In this document: in pieces, positions 21,855 through 33,071 of the stretch
Position numbering within the stretch: position 1 is the first letter of the stretch
Layout of the letters: every line of letters starts with the position of its first letter
Origin: Desarmillaria ectypa
Lineage: Eukaryota; Basidiomycota; Agaricomycetes; Agaricales; Physalacriaceae
Assembly (NCBI GenBank): GCA_030407005.1
Contig: JAUDYN010000003.1
Coordinates: 1,612,001 to 1,676,000, forward strand
Direction of reading: 5' to 3'
Length of the DNA stretch: 64,000 nucleotides
Made by a program: the position numbers and the translations under genes
The notes under the pieces: model-generated
Database searches by the model: none
Told to the model about the DNA's origin: nothing
The model's input: the letters and a program-made list of their open reading frames with translations, nothing else

Positions 21855-22926
21855 ATGGATGAGGAAAATTCCAGCAGCTCCTCTAATCCCTCCTCATCCA
21901 ATCCCCAAAGATCACGTTCTCCACCGGGCACGTCTGGTTCACGAGATAACAACACTAGGGTAAGGATACCAGCCTATTTTTGAATTGCCACGACGCTAAA
22001 AAATATCCTACCCAGGACCTTCAGGACGCGGTGCTCCTTGCACAGTTCGCTGCGTCTTCTAACGCCCAGCAAGTTAATGGGCCACTGGATCCGTCCGTTG
22101 TTGCCCTCTTGCAGGCCCTGCAAGTCGTTCAAAGCCAGAGATATCCCCCACCGAATATTCAGGGAAGCCTTCCTCCAGGGATACCGTTGCATTTACTCGG
22201 AGCTCTTCAACAACAAAGTCAGGCGCAACAGTTCCTGAATATGCCGTGGCCTCAACAGCAATCCTCATCTTCCGGTGGGTTATTCCCTAACCAAAATCCC
22301 AACGCAGGATTCCCGCCACATATGTTGCCCTACCTTTACGACCAGATGTCCCAGTCGAATTACTACCACGTACCACCTCCCCAGGGAGCACCGACACAAT
22401 CGGTAGCCTCTACATCAACTGCTGCTCGTCCGGCTTCTCCCCCAGATACAGACTCTCTAGAAGGTGGTGCTGATGACAAACGCAAAAGAAATACAGCGGC
22501 TTCAGGTAAAGCGGAACCGGACCTTTTAAACCAGTTCACAAGCTAAGATGCTTGCCTTCAGCTCGATTTAGGATCAAGAAGAAGCAGAAGACGCTCAATC
22601 TTGAAAGATCTGTTTCAGACCTTACTGGGCGCGCAGAAGAACTGGAGAAGGAAGCTGCTGACCTCAGAAGAGAGAATGGGTGGCTGAAAGAGATTGTCAT
22701 GTTGAAAGGGAGTCGACTAGCCGGCGTGCATTTAACGCCAGATACGGTATCCTCATCTATGTGGGATCATGGTCGGGCCGCGACGTTAAGTCCAAGTGGG
22801 GATGGGCCCTCCACTGAGAAGAAGGATGGCGATTCAGGCTCGAATGACGATTCTTCCGACTCAGAATATATTGAAGGACGGGCAAAAGGCAAGGGTAAAG
22901 GCAAAGGCAAGGCAAGACAGAGATGA
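21855..22926 (+). CDS. bZIP transcription factor, Cys3/MetR/Zip1-like
   Basis: DNA-binding regulator; the basic region KRKRNTAASARFRIKKKQK, joined across an intron (gtaaag..ttcag), matches the group of Neurospora CYS-3, Aspergillus MetR and fission-yeast Zip1, which control sulphur uptake. The leucine zipper follows: LERSVSDLTGRAEELEKE, then LRRENGWLKEIV. Before it lie a Ser-rich start (MDEENSSSSS), a segment DLQDAVLLAQFAASS and a Gln/Pro-rich region likely to be the activation domain. The tail is acidic, then basic (Gly-Lys repeats). Two introns, about 310 residues. The ATG at 21855 is chosen because the frame upstream shows no conserved residue; a longer start is possible. Sulphur control is inferred from the basic region only. 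Confidence 0.85.
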
Positions 22927-23266
22927 GTAGTGATTCGGGGTGTCATCGATGGCTCATTTGCAGTTTATTCACGAACTATGAGAAGATATCATTAATGAAC
23001 TGGCTGACGCGCTGAGTCTGGGGCGGTTGAAGGGACTGAAAGCGATTTCAAATTGTCGGACGTCCACTGTACAATTAATTGCACAAATACCTATTGATTC
23101 CACTGTTATACTTATATACACCAAGCGTCCAAGCATCTGCTCGATAGATATATTGACAAGTACGATATTTATTTCCTCTCAATCTTGAGCTGGTCAATAT
23201 TCGGACTGGTGCGGCGGCCTTAATGGGACCGAATGCCGAAGAAGAAAGTTCCCACGTTCTGAATCG
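22927..23266. other. Intergenic
   Basis: 340 bp between the bZIP stop and the COX19 start, on the same strand. AT-rich; no feature recognised. Confidence 0.4.
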
Positions 23267-23673
23267 ATGTCATTTGGGCGACCACCATCTCTCGACCTCG
23301 GCTCCAAGCCTATACCTCCCCAGCGTGGATCTTTTCCTTTGGATCACTATGGTTGGTCTAATCTAATGCCAGATTCTCACAACTGACAATATCAAATGAA
23401 AATCCAGGGGAATGCAAGAAGAAGATGGTTCTCTATATGCAATGCTTAAAGAGCAATGGTAGCAAGTCCACACCGTGCCGGGATTTGACCAGGGATTACT
23501 TGAGCTGTCGGATGGACAAGTAAGCTTGTGCATCTATGTCTCATGCGGCTCATCTTGACCCACTCTACAGGGGGTTAATGGACCGAGACGATTGGAGAAA
23601 TCTAGGACTGCCGAATGCGAAGACGGACGAACAGCCTTCGACAGAGAACTCTGATTCTGCGTCTAATAAATAA
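23267..23673 (+). CDS. COX19: Cox19, twin CX9C copper-related assembly factor
   Basis: Soluble intermembrane-space protein needed to assemble cytochrome c oxidase, imported by the Mia40 pathway. A 99-residue protein in three exons, too fragmented to appear as one frame. Exon 1 gives MSFGRPPSLDLGSKPIPPQ then RGSFPLDHYG; exon 2 carries the first CX9C (C-KKKMVLYMQ-C) and the second (C-RDLTRDYLS-C, followed by RMDK); exon 3 gives GLMDRDDWRNLGL, the family's closing motif, and a short Ser-rich end. Introns run about 23352-23407 and from the gtaagc near 23519 to tacag near 23571. All four Cys are present and the length is normal for the family. Confidence 0.93.
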
Positions 23674-24321
23674 TGCATTTTCATGTTGGACTGTCGAGTA
23701 TCTCATCACTCAGGTTTTTATTCGACACTAACTCACAGAGTATATGCGGAAATTTCCACTGTTTCCACTGTTTGGCTTGCAAGACCAGGCGCTCAGACAT
23801 TTTGATATTTTCGATGAAAATGAGCGAGCGTGACGGCATCATTGGATATCGTTGGATTTCAATCGCCGCTGGGACACGTTCGTGAGTTGCGTAACTCGTC
23901 ATCAACTTACTTGTCAGGGCGCTGTAACAGACAGATACTGCATTGTCAGCAGCCAGGAAACAGTCTTGTGAGGTCAACACCTATCCTACTCCAATGTGAG
24001 TTGAACCTTCTCTGCAAGTTTTCTGCGAAGTTCGTCCATGTGGCGATCAGTCTCGTCACGGCTTCAATGCAACACGATTCCTACTTTCATAGCGAACCGC
24101 AACCCTGGTTCAACGATACGTTTCCACGCCGTCACTGAATGCCAAGCGTCCGAAGTTTCAATTCCGGCCCAAATCTTGTCCCAAATCATGAACGTTCGTG
24201 TATGTCCAGGGGTCCAAGTGGCCCACACCGCATGGACAGTATATTTATAAGGCCAGAGAACCATCCGTGGTATGTCGAGATCTATTCAGTCTCTTCCTTC
24301 CCCTCTTTGCAGTGTCAGACT
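23674..24321. other. Intergenic, promoter side of the glycerophosphodiesterase
   Basis: 648 bp. Open frames on both strands of 60-100 codons have no motif. A TATA-like element lies near the right end (see 24240). Confidence 0.4.
24240..24250 (+). promoter_or_regulatory. TATA-like element
   Basis: The sequence tatatttataa lies about 72-82 nt before the glycerophosphodiesterase ATG, a plausible core promoter site in a region otherwise mixed in base content. Confidence 0.35.
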
Positions 24322-25833
24322 ATGTTGTCGTTCAATTTATTACTTCTAGCCTTTCACATTCGAACTAGTTTTTGTGCATTGCCTTTCTTGGATCGGAATT
24401 CGAAGAATTTTGATCTTCAAGTGAGAAGTCTCGGTCTAGTTAGGTGACGCTGACGATTGATTGATTCCTTGTTGCAGTCCCATCGTGGTGGCAGAGGAGA
24501 AACTATAGAAAACACCCTTCCCAGTTTTGCTTGGTAAGTTTCTGACACGGTGAAAGGCTCTTGCGTCATCATTAGGTTGCAGGGGGCTCATTCACGGCGC
24601 TAAAACTTTGGAGCTGGACAATGGCATCACCAAGGCGTGTGAACGTTTACCGTACCTTTCAAAGTAAGCTGACTCAGTTCAGGACGGAGTCGTTATTATC
24701 TGGCACGATGAGAATATTATCGCAGGAAAATGCCTAGATACGGCGCCAGCGGTAAGCCAAAGGTTCACTAACGTATGAAACCACTACCATCGTTGCCAGT
24801 TTGAGGGCGATCCGGACTTCCCTTACGTTGGGAAATACATTGCCAATCTCACCCTCGCACAGCTTAAAACGTTGGACTGCGGTTCTCAGAGGCTGGACGA
24901 TTTCCGTGAGTCTGATACTCTTATGGTTTTGTAACAAAAATCATTAACACAGCGCAGCCCAACAACTCGCCTATCCCGGAACGAAATTGTCTACTCTCGA
25001 AGAGTTGTTTGACTTTGTTGAATGCGTGGATACAGAACACAGAATGCTCTTTAATATCGAATCCAAGGTCAACGCTGATCACCCTTACCGGACTCGTTCA
25101 GTCGATGACTTTGTGGAATATCAATACGCTGCTTTTGCTAAAAGTCCTTATCTTTACTCTATCACAGTGAGTACTCGGATATTCAATGTTTTACGTTTTT
25201 CTTGAATCTGGCTTTAGTATCAGAGTTTTGATTGGAGAACACTCATTGGCATGAAATCGAAGGATCTAGCAGTCACGACTGCTGCGCTCATCTCTTCGTA
25301 AATGGTTCTGTTTCGATCTATGCGAGTCATCCCTGATGAACCCGTAGAGGGACAGCGGTTGGCGCCGATAATAACACATCTGCGTGGTTAGCAGGCTTGA
25401 ATCTAGACTCCTTTGAAGGCGCGACCCAGGGTGAAAGGGTTGCAAGGGCCGCTGATGCTATCGACGCTGATATTCTTTCGCCGTCTGATGTTTCGGACGA
25501 CTCGCCTGTGGAGGACCCAGACAAGGATGGCTTCATATATTTCACAACTGAAGAAATGATCTCGACATCCCATTCACTTGATAGAGAGGTCAAACCCTGG
25601 ACAGTAAGGCCAATTCAAGTCTCCCCTGGTTGTAAGCTGATCGGAGACAGGTCAACCGGTTGAATATCGCTCAGCAGCTGTTGAGATGGGGTGTGGATGG
25701 AGTAATCACTGACTACACGTCTGCCATGAAAAGGTTTTTTGAACAGCAAGGATATGAAGTGCTGCCTGGGTTTCCTCAGGACAAAGTGTTGCAATGTCTG
25801 GCGCAGCATATCCAAATTACGACAAAAAACTGA
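24322..25833 (+). CDS. Secreted glycerophosphodiester phosphodiesterase (GDPD)
   Basis: Cleaves glycerophosphodiesters to sn-glycerol 3-phosphate and an alcohol. Signal peptide seen from the ATG at 24322: MLSFNLLLLAFHIRTSFCA. After the first intron comes the GDPD catalytic start SHRGGRGETIENTLPSF, then GAKTLELDNGITKDG and VVIIWHDENI; the HRG, E-N, E-x-D and HD residues are all present across two more introns. Then YVGKYIANLTLAQLKTLD, GTKLSTLEELFDFV and NIESKVN, the third conserved acidic strand. The C-terminal part has LLRWGVDGVITDY, the last barrel strand. About 400 residues with eight or so exons; junctions near 25.2-25.4 kb are less sure. Likely extracellular or vacuolar, possibly for phosphate or lipid salvage. 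Confidence 0.9.
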
Positions 25834-26023
25834 TGTTTATAATGTATGTAATGGCCAATACCTTTGTTGAATGAGTAAAAGGCGCAAGTAAAAAGTAAGA
25901 AATATTAGGAAGAGTACCTGATCACATTTGACGGGACAAAACGGAACGCGCGGATAGGTGCGGCAAACCCCGTAAGAGCAACTCTCTGTCGCTGTCATTG
26001 TCAGCGTGCTAATCCCGTCTCTC

Positions 26024-27054
26024 ATGGCCTCCTTTGCTGTGAAAAAAGCTCTCAACGTCGCGCCTACTGTGCGTACTCGTGCTTCTGGCGTCCCCTTGGC
26101 GCCTTTGGTCAACCTTACCGCCAAGACTCCTGCTGACGGACATGGCCATGGTGAAGCCGCCCGGTCTGATGCTCCTTTGAAATGGGCTGGCGGTATCTCG
26201 AGGTCATCGTCTGGTCTTATCTCCAAGACTTTTTTCAACGGTAAGGAGTATTTTTTTTCTGAGCAAATGTACTCTTTACTAGCAGGTTATGCAGCTCCGC
26301 CCACTACTACTTTCCAACCGCGTCTTCTCCATACTTCCGCCGTCGTCAAAGATGCACCTGAAGTCCCTGATTTCTCTAACTACCGTGCACCCAATACCGA
26401 CACGAACCGCGCCTTTTCTTATTTCATGGTCGGTTCCCTCGGTGTTCTCTCCGCGTCTGTTGCGAAGTCCAGCGTCTCCGAGTTCCTCGTCACAATGTCC
26501 GCCTCTGCCGATGTTCTCGCGCTCGCCAAGGTTGAGGTCGAGCTTGGCAATATACCTGAGGGCAAGAACGTCATCATCAAGTGGCGTGGCAAGCCCGTAT
26601 TCATCAGACATCGGACACAGGCAGAAATTGAGGAGGCTAGGAGGGAAGACTGGAAGGGCTTTAGGGATCCCGAGAGCGATGAGAGCCGTGCAAAAAAGCC
26701 CGAATGGCTAGTTATGTTGGGCGTCTGTACCCATCTCGGTTGCGTACCCATCGGTGAAGCGGGTGATTACGGAGGATGGTGCGTATGATCTGTCCGGCCT
26801 TACTTGACGAATATTCACCCCCTACCAGGTTCTGTCCTTGCCATGGTTCCCATTATGACATTTGTATGTTCCCTGCCCGTGACTGGTGCTTGACTAACTC
26901 CGCTTTCCTCCAGCTGGCCGTGCTCGTAAAGGTCCTGCCCCTGTGAGTAGTCGCTTTCGACAATTCTTTCACATTTCTCATTTCTTCCTAGCTTAACCTG
27001 GAAATTCCCGCCTATGAATTTAATGAGGCAGAAGGCAAACTCGTTATCGGATAG
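26024..27054 (+). CDS. RIP1: Rieske iron-sulphur protein of complex III
   Basis: Carries the 2Fe-2S cluster that passes electrons from ubiquinol to cytochrome c1 in the inner membrane. Seen: a mitochondrial presequence rich in Ala, Arg and Lys from the ATG at 26024 ([14 protein letters not shown]); [19 protein letters not shown], the N-terminal matrix arm; a membrane helix [18 protein letters not shown]; the hinge [17 protein letters not shown]; and the cluster motifs CTHLGC and, across an intron, [10 protein letters not shown], followed by [10 protein letters not shown] and the closing [10 protein letters not shown]. Both Cys-His pairs and the disulphide Cys are present. About 285 residues. 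The last exons are very small (about 30 nt each), separated by introns of about 50 nt. Confidence 0.96.
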
Positions 27055-27499
27055 ACGCATACAATAGATCATAGGGTTGTATTTATCACCTCCCAAACAT
27101 CTAAATCCAAACACTTAGCGTGAAGCTTTTGACGGAACTGAAAGGAATTCAGGTTAAATACTGCAGTGGGGTCCCATTGGTTTTTCTCCCACCTCATCCA
27201 CAGATCGTCTATGAATATGCGGCGGCCGGACAAGGTTAAGATTACCTGGCACACGCAGGGAAAGAATCATAGAAGATCATTCTGCGTTATCATAATGTCA
27301 TTTCTGATGGATGCATGCTCATCACTTATCTCAGGCCTTGTATATAATACCGCCACTCTTATATCTCCCTAGGCATCTGGTCGCCTTGCGTTTCTGTTAT
27401 GGAGACGGGACAACCTGCTGCCCTACCTCCGACAATGAGGCACTGCGAAAGCTCACCACGTTCAAAGACAAACATTTGTCTTGCATCTGGGATTCAGAT

Positions 27500-29120
27500 G
27501 CTCATCTGAAGCCCCCCTTCGAACGAAGGCTGATTTTGGCTTGATGCACCAAAAATGATCGCGAAGGCTCACCTTGTGCACTCAGCTTGACTTTGGAATC
27601 CTCGTCGTATCATGCCTCGGCTTCATCATGCGTTATCTGGATTCGGCCAATCTGGCTAACGCGTACGTTTCTGGGTATGTGGAATGTCTTTGTATGGCTG
27701 CATCTTCTAATCTTACCTACCGCAGCATGAAGGAAGATCTCAATATCCTTGGAAATGAGTATACCTATCATGGCGTTACCCAGCGTTCGAAATGGTCCAT
27801 TTTGACGTGTCTTCGCTAGATGAGTACATGCTATACAATTGCGTATGGTCTTTCAAGTATCTGTCTCCCGTAAGACGCTGTATGTGGTCCTTACACTTTT
27901 ATCCACCAGATCCCTGGAACCTCCATCGTCACTCGGGTGAGACCAAGCTACTTTTTGCTCTTCTGCAAGGTTGTATGGGGCACGTCTTTCCGGTTCAAGT
28001 GGATTTTTTTAGGCTTATCTTGTCTTTTAGGTGCCTTCACTTTTGCTCAAGCATTCAAACCACATGTACGCTTTCCGATTCTGCGTAGGGATGTTCGAAG
28101 TTCCCTTATTCCCTTGTATCTTGTGTATGTTCTCCCTTACATCTCATACGTTGGACTCACTCACAAATTTTCCAAACCTCATAGGATCGTGGTATAACAA
28201 GTACGAGATGGCTAGAAGAATTGCTATCTTTCATTTGTGTAATGCGTTTACTTTTCGACATCATCAACTGGAATTCAATGTACCCATGATAAGGATGTCT
28301 TGGCTCTTCTTTTGGAAAGTATCTACAGGCAACTGTCTATGAGACTTTAGAAGGAGCCAAAGGTATAGGGTAGTGCAAGGCAATGACATTGATCCGAGGT
28401 TTGACCACCATTTCCATCAGCTGGCTGGAGGTATCAAGTATCTCTGTACGCACTTGTAAACATAGCTGACAATCATGTTCAAGGTGGCTTTATATAGTCT
28501 GCGTTTGTATGACGGTTCCTTACGGGATCGCTTTGCTATGTTTTCTTCCTGATTTGCCCTCGAATACACGGGCATTCTACCTGACGGAAGAGAAGAAATT
28601 TGCTCTAGATAAAGCGATTTCATTGGGAAAGGACAATAGTTCTCTTTTCCTTGTATATCTGGCATGCCTCTCAACTCGACAATAGTCTCAAGCAGGAGAG
28701 AAAAAGCTCGGGTCTTCCCTGGTCAAGAGGATGCTTACGGCGTGGAGTTAGTTCTCTTTTCTGTTCGTATCTGGATATGACAAGCTGATGGATATCTAGA
28801 GTGGTATACCTTCGTACTGGGGTATGTGGTTTATGGCACTTCTTTCCAAGCAGGGGATTATTTCAGCACCTGGATGAGTGCGCGATGCCTTTTTGTGACT
28901 TCAGGTATTGACCAGCAATCTAGAAGCTGCCGGGTATCCTATGACTGAGCGTAATGCCATCCCCTCCTGTTCGAGGCTCATCTCAGCTTTCTGCATTTTC
29001 ATGTCGGGATTTGGAAGTGACCTAACAGGATCTCGTTTTTCTTTCGTTTTTGGACCTTTAGTGGGCTGCATTTAAAATATGCCCATTATCATCATCTTCC
29101 CTCAGATGATGTAAGCTCCT
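27500..29120 (+). pseudogene. Decayed MFS transporter, allantoate-permease (Dal5) type
   Basis: Fragments of an anion:cation symporter-family MFS protein appear in the right order: LDFGILVVSCLGFIMRYLDS, then NLANAYVSG and MKEDLNILGNEY, CYTIAYGL, IPGTSIVTRVRPSYF, AFTFAQAF, YAFRFCVGMFEVPLFP, GSWYNKYEMARRIAIFHL, GWLYIVCVCMTVPYG, NTRAFYLTEEKKFAL and LGSSLVKRMLTAW. They do not join: there is a stop just before LDFG with no GT donor, a 2-nt loss at CYTIAYGL/IPGTS, a donor changed to GC at VVWG, a frameshift before YAFRF, and a splice that makes TGA before GSWYNK. Beyond 29.0 kb similarity fades. No start codon fits. It once would have carried allantoate, ureidosuccinate or a vitamin-like anion. Sequencing error could explain one break but hardly five. 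Confidence 0.75.
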
Positions 29121-29636
29121 TACTTCTCTGGCACCGTCCTGTTTTTAATATCACGGCTATCGTAGGTCCCCTACGTAAGAAGAATAAACGTCATAACCAG
29201 GTTCTCATGCTGTTTGAAGCATCCGTTGCGGCTTCCCGTCGATTTTTGGATTTGTGATAGTTGGACTGGTAATGGCGTCCTTTTTGCCTTCATTCAATTC
29301 TGAACTTGCCTGCCAAGACAATCATTTTCATTATCAAGCTCCTTGCTGATAAGGATGTCGAAGAAAATAGTAGTACCAGAAGGGAAGGAAATTCCCAAAG
29401 AAGAGGTTGAGAACAAAGTGGAGGTCCTGGAGAGGGAAGAGAAAGATCGAATCTTTGGAGGCTGAGGTGATGCTGTGACCAGAAGCTTGCTCTCTTCCAT
29501 GTAACTCGCGATGACTGGACTATGTCAGCTGTATGCCTGTCAAATGCCAGTGCGAACAAAACCGGCCCGGAATATGCCGGCAGGTCACCAGGAAGGTCAT
29601 TTTTGCTTTTTGAGACAGCTTAGCACACTTCAATCA
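29121..29636. other. Intergenic / remnant flank
   Basis: Between the decayed transporter and the dehydrogenase. It may hold the worn 3' end of the transporter (a stretch near 29.35 kb reads DKDVEENSSTRREG) and the promoter of the next gene. Confidence 0.35.
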
Positions 29637-32001
29637 ATGCTTTCCCCTTCTCGATTAACGGCGTTCTTCGCCATTCAATCACGCATCCTTCTCAGCATTC
29701 GTGCTACCACGCCCATGTCCCGACACAAATTCAGGATGGCGAGCACCCAGGCCTCTGCGGTGCGAAGAATGACATATTCCCGCTACAAAAGATGACTGAC
29801 GTGCAACCTGTCTCCAGTTTGGTCTCAAAGACTCCAGTCTCATTAAAATGCAAGGATTCGTGGATGGAAAATGGGTTGATGCAAAAGATGGAGCGACTAT
29901 CAGCGTAATTAGTGAGTGTCGTCCAGTACGCGTCGTGAACTCTTAATATAGCTCATCTAGATCCCGCTACTCTCGAAGAGCTCGGGACAGTCCCAGAGAT
30001 GAGTCTATCTGAAACAATGGAAGCCATTGAGGCTGCTTCGAAAGCATTTCCTGCGTGGAGTCGAACTACCGCCAAGGTTAACGATATGCCTTATCCTCGC
30101 TTTCCGACTCTTACAATCCTTCATCAGCACCGACACGACATACTGATGAAGCTCTTCGCACTCATGCAAGAAAATCACGATGATTTGAGCAGGATAATTG
30201 TATGTGTGCCCTACATCAAACTTTCGAGTATCTTACGAATGCGAACAGACCCTGGAAAATGGGAAGCCACTTGCGGAAGGAAAGGCGAGTTTGTGTTTCC
30301 ATGAATAACATCATGGCTGATGTCATTTCTTAGGGTGAGAACACCTACAGCGCTTCATTCATCGAGGTCCGTCATTGGTTGCATATTTTTACCTCCGCCA
30401 TACTGACTATGTCATCCGTAGTGGTATGGTAGGCATTCTATGATGTCCCTGCTTCATTCAATGATTCAAGTCTTCAATAGCCGAGGAAGCCGTGAGGGCG
30501 TACGGAGGTAACTATAGACCCACTGTTGGATCTGAAGTCAAGACACATTTATATTCGAATCAGAACAGATTCCTTCTGCCAACAGTAATGTCAGAAATAT
30601 TGTAATCAAGCAACCAGTCGGTGAGTCTTTTTTCCTACAACTGCTACTAATAGGATGTACTGAAACTTGAGAACAGGTGTCGTGTACGTGAATCGACAGT
30701 TAAAGATCGTTTCTACGTTGACGAGCGTTGTAGCTCCATTCTTACACCCTGGAACTTTCCTTCTGCTATGATCACACGAAAATTAGGCGCTGCCCTGGCT
30801 GCTGGTTGCACGGCTGTGATCAAGCCCCCACCAGAAACGCCCTTTTCAGCACTCGCTATCGCAGAGGTGGATTCTAGCTCTGAACTGTCTTCTCAGGTTC
30901 TCTAACAGTAGCCACTGTAGCTCTGTCGTCGTGCTGGTGTTCCTGATGGTGTTGTCAATATGGTCACTACTGAGAAAAATGTTGCTACCGTTGGAAGGGA
31001 GCTATGCGAGAATAAGGTGCCACATGTATTCGACTTTGTTATCGCATCGCCCAACTAAACATTGTTCCAGGCTATCAGAAAAATATCTTTCACAGGATCA
31101 ACGCCTGTTGCGAAACTGCTTTATGGGCTAGCTGCCTCAACATTGAAGAAGTAGCAAATGCTTTTAATCAAAGTGTTGACGCGCTAACATATCTTCAGGA
31201 TCTCCCTGGAAGCAGGAGGAAACGCGCCATTCATTGTGTTTGACGATGCTAACATCGAAGAAGCTGTCGAAGGTAGCATTCTTTAATTCTGCACTAGAAT
31301 CCGGTTCTCACTTTCATCCAGCTGCAATTCTTTGCAAGTTCCGCGGTAGTGGTCAAACATGTGTCTGCGCAAATCGGATCTACGTCCAATCCAACGCATA
31401 TGCGGAGTTTGCCTCACGCCTTACAGAGAAGGTGGCCGCTTTCAAAGTTGGAAATGGTCTGGATGAGCAGACGTAAGGTTCTCTCACGAACCTTTGACTC
31501 CCAAACCTAATTGGCATTTACAGTACTCACGGTCCACTCATCCATGCTCGGGCCGCGGAGAAAGTCGCTCGACACGTCAATGATGCTGTGTCATTAGGCG
31601 CCCAGGTCTTAATAGGCGGAAAGGGCATTCCTAATACCTCATTTTACCTCCCCACAGTCTTATCTGAAGTGCCCGCCAATGCCATGCTGAACAATGAAGA
31701 AACATTTGGTCCTTTAGCGGCGCTTGAACAATTCGAAACGGAAGAAGAAGTGGTAAAGCTAGCGAATTCGACGGATGTCGGACTTGCTGGGTACTTCTTT
31801 TCTCGAGATGTGGGCCGAGTGTGGCGAGTTGCCGACAAGTTGCAAGTGGGAATGGTTGGTGCGAACACCGGTCTCATAAGCCAAGCTGTGATTCCATTTG
31901 GTGGTATCAAGGAAAGTGGTCTCGGAAGAGAAGGCGGACCCCACGGAATAGATGAGTACATGAATACGAAGGTTATTGTTTTCGGTGGATTGGGCATGTA
32001 A
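29637..32001 (+). CDS. UGA2: Succinate-semialdehyde dehydrogenase
   Basis: Oxidises succinate semialdehyde to succinate, last step of the GABA shunt (EC 1.2.1.16/24). The start at 29637 gives a presequence [20 protein letters not shown], so it is likely mitochondrial. Seen in order: [90 protein letters not shown], the catalytic-Glu motif [17 protein letters not shown], the catalytic-Cys motif [24 protein letters not shown] and [13 protein letters not shown]. About 14 exons, including two of 7 nt (30422-30428, TGGTATG, coding WY-A; 30677-30683, GTGTCGT) and one GC-AG intron after EGK. All joins give the family's protein, so the gene looks intact, unlike its left neighbour. Confidence 0.94.
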
Positions 32002-32166
32002 ATGATTGAGTAGGACGGCGCCGTTATCTTGGAACTTTTGTAATTTTGCTTATGGCAAGCTTTTGTACTTGTAGTAGCAGCTGACAATCGAAGCGAGACC
32101 TGGGTCCGGTCAAGAACATATAAGAACTCGATCATTACCTGGGTTCTCCTATCAACCAACAACATC

Positions 32167-33002
32167 ATGGCGCAAGTAGAAATTCTGACATTCCAGTCTG
32201 TTTCGAAACTGGCCTCTCCAAGTGGATTGTATCTTGTAGGATATGCTTGGTTGTTTGGAATGTGTTAGTATTGAGATCATTTCTTCCGTCGATTGTCTCA
32301 CGGATTTTTACAGCAATCTGGGTTTCGTTCTTTGGTGGTAAGTACGTGCTGCAAAAATCAGATTTGAAGCTCAACCTCGGCAAGGTATCATTGCCTTCAA
32401 GGCATTGCGTGAGCACTCCCTAGCTGGTCGTAGGGTTTCCTGTCTTCTAATCTGTCTACCGCACCAGCACGACAGCAATTTGGTGCACTGCAGCACAAGA
32501 CATTCCCCATCTATTTTGTTATTTCTATCTTGTTATCGTCCGGTCTCTTGAGTTTGTGGACCTACTCCCACCCAGATGTCGTAATGTACATTACGCGCCC
32601 CCTTGTGGTGGATGTCGCACAGGCATACGTTCTGGCATCTATCTCACTGGCACAAGGATTCAACTACTTTGTCGTCGGTCCTCTGACTAGCAAGTGAGTA
32701 AAACGATATAGAGGATCCCTTGGCTGGCGTTAATGCGTTATTCAGGACTATGTTCCAGCGCCACAAGCTGGAAAAAGAGGAAGGAAAGGTGTACAATGAA
32801 CCTGGAGTGCGTTACGATCCAACTGCCAACTAATCCGTGCTGAACGTTCTCGTAGGTATCTGAGAGCATGAAAGCGTTGAATAAGCGATTTAGTTACTTG
32901 CATGGGATTTCATCCCTCGCGAACCTTTACGCCGTGATTGCCTTGGGCTTCCACGGATTGTGGATTGGAACAGCTGGTATCGGTGTCAAGGCTGCCTTCT
33001 GA
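32167..33002 (+). CDS. TMEM205-like (DUF4149) membrane protein
   Basis: A four-helix membrane protein related to human TMEM205, whose own role is unsettled (linked to drug resistance). Seen after splicing four or five introns: MAQVEILTFQSVSKLASPSG, LYLVGYAWLFGMSIWVSFFG then GIIAFKALPRQQFGALQHKT, FPIYFVISILLSSGLLSLW, VDVAQAYVLASISLAQGFNY, the cytosolic segment TMFQRHKLEKEEGK and a last part RFSYLHGISSLANLYAVIAL. The FxALPRxxFGxLQxxxFPxYF and RHxxEKEEG patterns are those of DUF4149. The exon that carries AIWV begins after an intron with a gttagt donor. Same strand as, and 165 bp after, the dehydrogenase. Confidence 0.87.
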
Positions 33003-33071
33003 AATGTATGTATGAAAAGCAATGATAACAGTCAATATAACACATGGTGGATAAATACAATTTCGCCCTAG

